A stretch of DNA of 11,924 nt, taken from a bacterium. GTDB taxonomy: Bacteria; Latescibacterota; Latescibacteria; Latescibacterales; Latescibacteraceae. Within the stretch, counting starts at the first letter, position 1. Every line of letters begins with the position of its first letter. The stretch lies in assembly GCA_021372535.1 (NCBI GenBank), contig JAJFUH010000139.1:1-11924 (forward strand), read 5' to 3'. Under the pieces are notes generated by a model. It worked only from the letters and a program-made list of their open reading frames with translations, searched no databases and had not been told where the DNA came from. Below, one piece after another: positions 7,064 through 11,924 of the stretch. The position numbers and the translations under genes were made by a program.

Positions 7064-7127
7064 TGGCTTGAACTTCCAAAATAATGTTTCATGAAAGCAA
7101 AGTCAAGCGACTTCAGCCATAAACTCC

Positions 7128-7156
7128 TTGACTCTGTTATCCTATTATACTATTTT
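7128..7156 (+). promoter_or_regulatory. Possible promoter of the small membrane protein and tRNA-Val
   Basis: TTGACT (7128-7133), a 17-base spacer and TATTTT (7151-7156) lie about 26 bases before the start codon at 7183. The -35 matches 5 of 6 and the -10 matches 4 of 6 of the sigma-70 consensus. Another -10-like TATACT at 7146 has poor spacing. Confidence 0.35.
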
Positions 7157-7182
7157 AGGCACGTCAGATAAGGATGAATTGT

Positions 7183-7464
7183 ATGAAGAAAAAAGCTTCC
7201 GCGTCAATGGATTTCAGGAAAAATCTCATGCTCTATTATTGCGCTGTCGGCGTGATAATTCTCGGGTATGTTTTTCTTTCCATTGGCGGGGCGAACAGTT
7301 TTACATCGCTGACCCTCGGTCCGGTCATTCTCGTTATCGGATACCTCGTCGCCATGCCTGTGGCGCTGTTGTGCGGTATCGGTAAGAAAGAGAGCGGGGG
7401 CGATGCTGCTTCCGCTGTGCAGGAACCGGAGAAAAAATCCAGAAAACAGGTTAAATCCGAATAG
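7183..7464 (+). CDS. Small two-helix membrane protein (DUF3098-like)
   Basis: A 93-residue protein with a basic N-terminus (MKKKASASMDFRKN), two hydrophobic helices at about 15-35 and 44-66 joined by a short SIGGANSFTSLTLGP turn, and a charged, low-complexity C-tail rich in K and E. The pattern of a first helix, GG turn, L-G-P and a second helix recalls DUF3098 proteins of Bacteroidota, whose function is unknown. An ATG at 7174 is also in frame, but AAGG at 7170-7173 directly abuts it and is well spaced for the ATG at 7183. The stop is only 5 bases before tRNA-Val, so both may share a transcript. The family link is by eye and moderate. Confidence 0.7.
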   Translation: MKKKASASMDFRKNLMLYYCAVGVIILGYVFLSIGGANSFTSLTLGPVILVIGYLVAMPVALLCGIGKKESGGDAASAVQEPEKKSRKQVKSE

Positions 7465-7469
7465 ACCGT

Positions 7470-7547
7470 GGGCGATTGACTCAGTTGGTTCAGAGTGCCT
7501 CCCTTACAAGGAGGAAGTCACTGGTTCGAATCCAGTATCGCCCACCA
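7470..7547 (+). tRNA. tRNA-Val (anticodon UAC), CCA encoded
   Basis: A complete cloverleaf of 78 bases. The acceptor stem GGGCGAT pairs perfectly with ATCGCCC. The D stem is ACTC/GAGT around AGTTGGTTCA. The anticodon stem CCTCC/GGAGG encloses CTTACAA, giving anticodon TAC at 7505-7507. The T arm is ACTGG-TTCGAAT-CCAGT, and the discriminator A is followed by an encoded CCA. It decodes GUA and, by wobble, other valine codons. Confidence 0.97.
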
Positions 7548-7854
7548 TTATTTTTCAAAACGCCCCTATCAATTCAAAATCGAATTTTTCCTTTCGTTAT
7601 TATCCCGAAATATCCATAAAAACTGCCTGCATTCGCCTCACCACACTATGTTATGGCGGGAAAACGTGTAAAGTTGCCAATTATCATGATTTCAAGTTTT
7701 TGCTTAAGATTGAACTATTTCGTAAAAAATAACCTTAAAGAACTATTTGCCAAAACAGCTCCATTTTCATTAATTACCATAAATTATATATATCTGTATG
7801 AAGCAGAATGAAACATCCGATACCGGGCTGCGTTTAAAAAGTACAATCATATAT

Positions 7855-7889
7855 GATTTTAGATTTACGATTTTAGATTTACGATTTTA
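7855..7889 (+). repeat. Tandem repeat of a 14-base unit GATTTTAGATTTAC
   Basis: Two perfect copies (7855-7868, 7869-7882) and half of a third (7883-7889). A related GATTTACGATTTA block lies near 8034. Likely slippage-derived; no function evident. Confidence 0.75.
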
Positions 7890-7929
7890 TACATTACGAA
7901 ATATTTTTATTGTGTTGTTTTTTTGAGAT

Positions 7930-7982
7930 AGATGCCGAAACGAGTTCGGCATGACCGTCATCCTGAACTCGTTTCAGGATCT
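7930..7982. repeat. Head-to-head pair of 26-base hairpin repeat units
   Basis: Two copies of one unit, GTCAT-stem-GAACTCGTTTC-stem-ATCT, lie in inverted orientation separated by a single C. The copy at 7930-7955 is on the minus strand and the copy at 7957-7982 on the plus strand. The minus copy has stem bases GCC/GGC and the plus copy CCT/AGG, so the only four differences are two compensating base pairs. Each unit folds alone into a 7-8 bp hairpin with a 5-base loop, and the pair can also fold as one long palindrome. Confidence 0.8.
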
Positions 7983-8155
7983 GATCGCTTGTAACATGCG
8001 CAATTATTTATGTCGTCTTACATGGATTTACGATTTATTTGACTCTTTCAAATCGTATTTCGTAAACAGCTTCCGGGGAAAAAAGTATATAGAATAATCT
8101 GATTATACAATTGGTGTATAAACCATACGAATAAGATGTATTACACGTTAAAAAA

Positions 8156-8251
8156 TGTCATTCCCATGAAAACGGGAATCCATCATCTATTGCTCATTAC
8201 AGAGCAATGTTAATACTGGATTCCCAATTCACTTCGTTCTTGGGAATGACA
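8156..8251. repeat. Nested palindromic element of about 96 bases
   Basis: The ends are a perfect 11-base inverted repeat, TGTCATTCCCA (8156-8166) and TGGGAATGACA (8241-8251). Inside is a second perfect inverted repeat, GGGAATCCA (8174-8182) and TGGATTCCC (8217-8225), and in the centre a 7-bp hairpin, ATTGCTC/GAGCAAT (8189-8208). Each arm alone also folds as GTCATTCCC-loop-GGGAATCC. It resembles a REP- or MITE-like element and contains no gene. Confidence 0.8.
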
Positions 8252-8310
8252 ATACTCATACCAAACCTTTAATGATTGTGAACTCATTGAATAACCAGAA
8301 AAAAATAAAA

Positions 8311-8373
8311 AAATTCGCGAAAATCCGCTCTATCCGCGAAAATCCGCGTTCTATCACATGTATGAATAGATCG
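8311..8373 (+). repeat. ATCCGCG-type interspersed repeat, copy 2
   Basis: Blocks in order: TTCGCGAAAATCCGC, TATCCGCGAAAATCCGCG, TTCTAT, then after six bases TATGAATAGATCG. The tail is shared exactly with copy 3 (9975-10020). Its end is 18 bases before the DUF362 start codon, so it lies within that gene's 5' leader or promoter. Confidence 0.8.
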
Positions 8374-8391
8374 TGATGAAAAGGAGTTACG

Positions 8392-9843
8392 ATGAAAAGA
8401 CGGGACTTTATTGAAAAATCGACTGTGGGTACCGCCGGTCTTGCCGCTTCGACCATGTATGAATTATTCGACAATGATAGAGCCTATGCGTTCCCGACAA
8501 GCAGGGGCACCGGTATCGAGGAAGCGAATTATCACCTTGAACTCGGCAAGGAAAAGAATATTGAGCCGGTAATACGGGCGGAAATCCTGAACAATCCCCG
8601 CGCCGTCTTCCTGATCGAGACCCATGTGGACGCCCGTAAGGATTCCACCGGGCATTACACCGAGGCGGTCGATCAGCTCCGCAATGAAGGAAAACGTATC
8701 GCCGGGCAGCTTTTTGTCAGGGGAACGAAAAAGGGCGGCACCACCTTCATTAAACCGAACTTCACCGGTGTACCCGAGCATAAGTTCAACCGCACCAACG
8801 GCGTCTACACATCCCCGGACTTCGTGGTGGGTGTCATCGAGCATCTCCGTGACATCGGCAATCCGAACGTGGCCTGCGGCGACAGCCCTATCGATGCCGT
8901 GAATCACCGTCAGGGCGGCGTTTACCAAGCCTTCGACCCGTACGGCGTCCTCATGATCGAAGCGGGATACGAGCGATTCGAGCATTACAATAAAAACGAA
9001 ATCAACTGGAGCGATCCGGTAAAATCTCCCGTCTGGAACCGGATTCCCTACTACAAACCCATATTCGATAAAGACAACTTTCTCATCAACATATCGACCA
9101 TGAAATGCCATCTGACCGCGCTCACCACTCTCACGGTAAAAAACCTTCAGGGATGCGTCGTCCGTGGGCACGGACAATTCTGCTGGCCCGGCATTCAGCT
9201 TGAGCTTCAGTCGGAAACGGCGGGTATCGATTTCAGGCGCGGTTTCCAGAAAGATGCCATCCGTAATGTCGAGGAACTGTTCGTCAAACACCGTGCGGCG
9301 GGATTCAAACGGTGGGAGACCAACAAGGATCAGTACGGCGATTATGAAAAATATGTCGAGCTCGGCGGCTACGAGACCTTCAGGAAAGTAGAGAAGGATA
9401 AAACCGCCCGTCAGGAATTCCTCAAACAGGTCGGCAGCGTGTTCCGGCAGGAATCATGGATACATCGCGGGCTTGACAATGCGGCGACTCTGAAGCCAAG
9501 GCTCAACATCATCGAGGGCATCATTGCCATGGATGGCAACGAGCACGGGTGGTGGAATATCGGCGAGGATCATCTTGTCAACATCGTTGTCGCCGGGTGC
9601 TCCCCGTACGAGGTCGATACAGTCGGGAACTACATCATGGGTCATGATCCCCGCGAGATATGGTACACCCGTGTCGCGAAGGAAAAAGGCTATGGGGAGT
9701 GCGACCCGGAAAAAATCGAGATTTACCGGATACGTGATAATGGCGAAATCGAGCCGGTGAAAAATCTCACCGGAATCAGACGGTACCCGCTCGGGCTTAA
9801 CTGGTCAAGGAGCGAGAATCCTGATGAGCGGCTCTTCTGGTAA
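8392..9843 (+). CDS. Tat-exported DUF362 domain protein
   Basis: A 483-residue protein. The N-terminus MKRRDFIEKS has twin arginines 3-4 in a Tat-like context, followed by a weakly hydrophobic TVGTAGLAAS stretch and an AYA site at 31-33, so export across the membrane is likely, with cleavage near residue 33. The DUF362 core follows: TTFIKPNFTG, TSPDFVVGVIEHLRDIG, VACGDSP, then FLINISTMKCHLTALTTLTVKNLQG, the family's signature metal/ligand region. It lacks the clustered ferredoxin cysteines found in some DUF362 fusions. AAGGAG precedes the ATG at 8392 by about seven bases. DUF362 proteins have no settled function; redox or cofactor roles have been suggested. It stands alone between repeat-rich spacers. 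Confidence 0.85.
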   Translation: MKRRDFIEKSTVGTAGLAASTMYELFDNDRAYAFPTSRGTGIEEANYHLELGKEKNIEPVIRAEILNNPRAVFLIETHVDARKDSTGHYTEAVDQLRNEGKRIAGQLFVRGTKKGGTTFIKPNFTGVPEHKFNRTNGVYTSPDFVVGVIEHLRDIGNPNVACGDSPIDAVNHRQGGVYQAFDPYGVLMIEAGYERFEHYNKNEINWSDPVKSPVWNRIPYYKPIFDKDNFLINISTMKCHLTALTTLTVKNLQGCVVRGHGQFCWPGIQLELQSETAGIDFRRGFQKDAIRNVEELFVKHRAAGFKRWETNKDQYGDYEKYVELGGYETFRKVEKDKTARQEFLKQVGSVFRQESWIHRGLDNAATLKPRLNIIEGIIAMDGNEHGWWNIGEDHLVNIVVAGCSPYEVDTVGNYIMGHDPREIWYTRVAKEKGYGECDPEKIEIYRIRDNGEIEPVKNLTGIRRYPLGLNWSRSENPDERLFW

Positions 9844-9897
9844 AATGAGACAACTATTGGTGTAATAATTTTATTAACCCGGAATGTTCATGAAAAT

Positions 9898-9917
9898 ATT
9901 GAACCACAAAGACACGG
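9898..9917 (+). repeat. AACCAC[G/A]AAGACAC-type short repeat, copy 2
   Basis: AACCACAAAGACACGG matches the inverted copy at 5085-5104 apart from a few bases. It lies 54 bases after the DUF362 stop and directly before a perfect palindrome. Confidence 0.55.
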
Positions 9918-9920
9918 AAC

Positions 9921-9944
9921 AGGGGTAATTCATGAATTACCCCT
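9921..9944. repeat. Perfect 24-base palindrome
   Basis: The half-site AGGGGTAATTCA is followed by its exact reverse complement. The whole is self-complementary with no loop. It contains an overlapping ATTCATGAAT centre. It has no T-run, so it is not a standard terminator, although it lies 78 bases after the DUF362 gene. Confidence 0.85.
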
Positions 9945-9974
9945 ACAATGTTACATCGGTCGGGTACGAAACAC

Positions 9975-10020
9975 AAATCCGCGAAAATCCGCGTTCTATA
10001 AAATTTTATGAATAGATCGG
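9975..10020 (+). repeat. ATCCGCG-type interspersed repeat, copy 3
   Basis: ATCCGCGAAAATCCGCG, TTCTAT, an AT-rich stretch, then ATGAATAGATCG. It is the same as copy 2 except that it lacks the first block and has a different six-to-eight-base insert after TTCTAT. It ends about 94 bases before the start of the secreted-protein gene. Confidence 0.8.
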
Positions 10021-10114
10021 GTTAAAAAAGCGTGATAATACTTATGGCAAGTTTTATGATATTGAAGGTTTATGAATGTTTTTATGATTTTTCTCTTTCC
10101 TGTCGTGTGAAATT

Positions 10115-11908
10115 ATGAAGAAAATGCTTTCGATTTCATTGTTGTTTTCTTTTGTTACTTCCCCGGCTTTTTCTGCAGATTTTTCACCAACGGTTCTCGG
10201 AATATCCGCGCCTTCTTTTGTTCAATATGATTATGACCGGTCGGAACTTGCGATACCCTTTACCATATCGGGTCACCCGGCAAATGTGATTTTCCTCGTA
10301 TTCACCAGGGATAAGGCATCAAAAATCGGCAGCACTCAAAACGGTTATCTGGGATGGCATTATGTCAACAGAATCGACACATGTTTATTTACCGGTACTC
10401 CCCGGCAATGCAGTATCGGCAACAATGTGATCACGTGGGACGGGAAGGATTCCGATGGCGCATATGTTGAAAAGGATGAAAATATATACTATATCTGGGG
10501 ATTCGATAATGTCGGTTTAAAGACACCCGTAACAAGGCAGATTAAACCCGACCCATGGGGGCGCATCACGGTCATGACAAGGGATGAAAAGGATAACCTT
10601 CTTGCGAGGCCGGTTATCTGGGCAGGAAGCGGCGACCGGGGCGGAGGAGGCGCGACAAATACGATACCGCGGGAGCATATCAATAAAAAATGGATAGTCG
10701 GTAATGATCCGATGGACGATACACTCATGGAGACCTGTAAATCATATGAAGTATGCGATCCGGGCGGGCTCGCTTTTTTACCGTCGGATTACACGTATTT
10801 TTTCAAGTGCGGTCTCAGCAATAAAGGATTCAAGGAATTATTCAAATGGAAATGGGTGCCAAATGGCGATGCCGTGCTTCAGACAAGCTGGGGGGAAGAG
10901 GGAAAGTTCATATTTTTCGTATCGTCGCAGAGTTCATGGGAATTCGGTCCGGGTGTCGTGAGCGACGGCGGTTCTTGTCTGCTGGTGACAACCGGCGTCA
11001 TTTCAGATGATTGCGCGGAATCAGAACTCATCTATGTTGACGTGAATGATGGCACCGAGATTAAAAGATATGATCTTTCGAACTGGTGGATAGACCCGGC
11101 GGATGCCGAGAAGGGCGGCCAGGGATCAGGCGGACCGACCGAGCTGAGCATGTGGGGCAGGTATGCTGCAATCGGGGCTCATTCGACCTGTATCAACATG
11201 CTCTTCGATGTACAGTATGAGAACGAAGAAGATGCGATTGCATGGTTCAACCAGAACGGCGATTACACCGGCGACCGTAACTTTGAGATCGATTCGGAAA
11301 GACCCTGGGTGTGCATTGACGATCAGGTCGGCCCATTCAAGTACAATATCGCGATTGAAAAGAACGGCTTCTCGTTCTTCCCGTCGTTTGGCATAGGCGC
11401 TGTATCGTTCGGTCTGTATGCTCCGGATGGCACGGGACTCGGATACCATGCCTTCATGGGTGAAACTGCCAGCCAGAAATACGATATGAGCGTGATTACA
11501 GGAGGAACCGCGTACGATGGCATGCTTGTAACCGACCAGCCTGTCGGCGGTACGGGTGAAAGAAACGGATGGTACTGGATCGGCCAAGATTCTTTTAAGG
11601 GGGTCATTTCAAGCAAACCCGTCGCTGTCGATGAATCCGCACCGCCTGTATTTACCGTTGCACAGAATTCTCCCAATCCGTTCAATCCCGCGACCACGAT
11701 CGGATTCACATTACCCGATGCCGGAACTGTTTCTGTCGAGGTGTTGAATGTTAATGGACAAAGGGTCGATACGATAGCCAATGAGTTCATGAGCGCCGGC
11801 AGGCATTCGGTTACCTGGAATGCGTCCGGTTTTTCGGCGGGTATATACTTCTATACCGTAAATGCAGACGGATTCTCCATGACAAACAAGATGACACTGC
11901 TTAAATAA
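10115..11908 (+). CDS. Secreted protein with FlgD-like Ig domain and C-terminal sorting domain
   Basis: A 597-residue protein. It has a Sec signal peptide (MKKMLSISLLFSFVTSPAFS, cleavage likely after residue 20, A-F-S). Residues of about 21-150 form an Ig-like region with ITWDGKDSDG and YYIWGFDN, resembling the FlgD Ig fold. The middle (about 150-500) has repeated short beta-type segments with several Trp and Cys and may be a beta-propeller or similar, not assigned. The C-terminus from residue 512 is a FlgD-like/Por-secretion type sorting domain: VAQNSPNPFNPATTI, VEVLNVNGQRV, GRHSVTWNASGFSAGIYFYTV and a final KMTLLK. Such tails carry proteins to the surface through type IX secretion in FCB bacteria. 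No clear Shine-Dalgarno precedes ATG 10115. It is more AT-rich than its neighbours. Function unknown. Confidence 0.8.
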   Translation: MKKMLSISLLFSFVTSPAFSADFSPTVLGISAPSFVQYDYDRSELAIPFTISGHPANVIFLVFTRDKASKIGSTQNGYLGWHYVNRIDTCLFTGTPRQCSIGNNVITWDGKDSDGAYVEKDENIYYIWGFDNVGLKTPVTRQIKPDPWGRITVMTRDEKDNLLARPVIWAGSGDRGGGGATNTIPREHINKKWIVGNDPMDDTLMETCKSYEVCDPGGLAFLPSDYTYFFKCGLSNKGFKELFKWKWVPNGDAVLQTSWGEEGKFIFFVSSQSSWEFGPGVVSDGGSCLLVTTGVISDDCAESELIYVDVNDGTEIKRYDLSNWWIDPADAEKGGQGSGGPTELSMWGRYAAIGAHSTCINMLFDVQYENEEDAIAWFNQNGDYTGDRNFEIDSERPWVCIDDQVGPFKYNIAIEKNGFSFFPSFGIGAVSFGLYAPDGTGLGYHAFMGETASQKYDMSVITGGTAYDGMLVTDQPVGGTGERNGWYWIGQDSFKGVISSKPVAVDESAPPVFTVAQNSPNPFNPATTIGFTLPDAGTVSVEVLNVNGQRVDTIANEFMSAGRHSVTWNASGFSAGIYFYTVNADGFSMTNKMTLLK

Positions 11909-11924
11909 CAGAAGGCACAAGGCA

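Larger units (their letters stand above)
7548..8391. other. Long AT-rich intergenic spacer with at least four structured repeats
   Basis: 844 bases with no credible coding region. It holds a 14-base tandem repeat (7855-7889), a head-to-head pair of hairpin units (7930-7982), a nested palindrome (8156-8251) and an ATCCGCG-type repeat (8311-8373). Nothing recognisable is seen in 7548-7850 or 7990-8150 beyond AT-rich sequence and a second GATTTACGATTTA block near 8034. No obvious terminator follows the tRNA. Confidence 0.6.

Noticed and set aside
5983-7092. Longer 369-residue version of the DapA-family protein
   Set aside because: The added 58 residues do not resemble the family and overlap the promoter region; AGGAGG at 6925-6930 marks the shorter start.
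7403-7732. Open frame running through tRNA-Val
   Set aside because: It overlaps the tRNA and the end of the small membrane protein gene in another frame, so it is chance.
7855-8251. CRISPR array among the AT-rich repeats
   Set aside because: The repeats are tandem without spacers or are palindromes of different kinds; no regular repeat-spacer pattern and no cas genes.
8464-9291. Long open frame on the minus strand opposite the DUF362 gene
   Set aside because: Antisense shadow of the DUF362 protein; no ribosome-binding site or domain signal seen.

Overview
The window looks like a chromosomal segment from an uncultured bacterium of the Fibrobacterota-Chlorobiota-Bacteroidota (FCB) superphylum or a neighbouring candidate phylum such as Latescibacterota. 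This rests on a secreted protein ending in a FlgD-like/Por-type sorting domain with the NSPNPFNP motif (11666 onward), a Tat-exported DUF362 protein, a family 9 carbohydrate-binding-like domain, a small two-helix membrane protein resembling DUF3098, and spacers full of short palindromic repeats. The taxonomic guess is inference. No transposase, integrase, phage gene or CRISPR array is visible.

Layout. (1) 2-4686, plus strand: the end of a CBM9-like protein, a URO-D/methylcobamide:CoM methyltransferase-superfamily protein, and a large fusion of a DUF1638 domain with an ATP-binding hydantoinase/oxoprolinase (ASKHA) domain. The last two look like a C1/corrinoid module in which the URO-D protein would move a methyl group and the ASKHA protein would activate a corrinoid partner. 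No corrinoid-binding protein is in the window. (2) 4687-5143: a spacer with three different short repeats. (3) 5144-5902: a probable lipoprotein esterase, facing a convergent minus-strand DapA/NanA-family aldolase or lyase (5983-6918), with a strong minus-strand terminator between them. (4) 6919-7182: a divergent control region. (5) 7183-7547: a small two-helix membrane protein followed after 5 bases by tRNA-Val(UAC). (6) 7548-8391: an AT-rich spacer with at least four structured repeats. (7) 8392-9843: a Tat-signal DUF362 protein. (8) 9844-10114: a third repeat-bearing spacer. (9) 10115-11908: a secreted protein with Ig-like ends and a sorting domain.

Most notable are: the fusion protein, whose conserved DUF1638 N-terminus begins upstream of every ordinary start codon and fits an ATA start at 1876; the altered zinc-ligand positions in the URO-D protein; and the non-coding repeats. 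The repeats include a pair of 26-base hairpin units whose only differences are paired, compensatory stem changes, and an ATCCGCG-type repeat present three times. The genes read as a carbohydrate and small-molecule catabolism neighbourhood, but only the neighbouring genes 673-4686 make a convincing functional unit.
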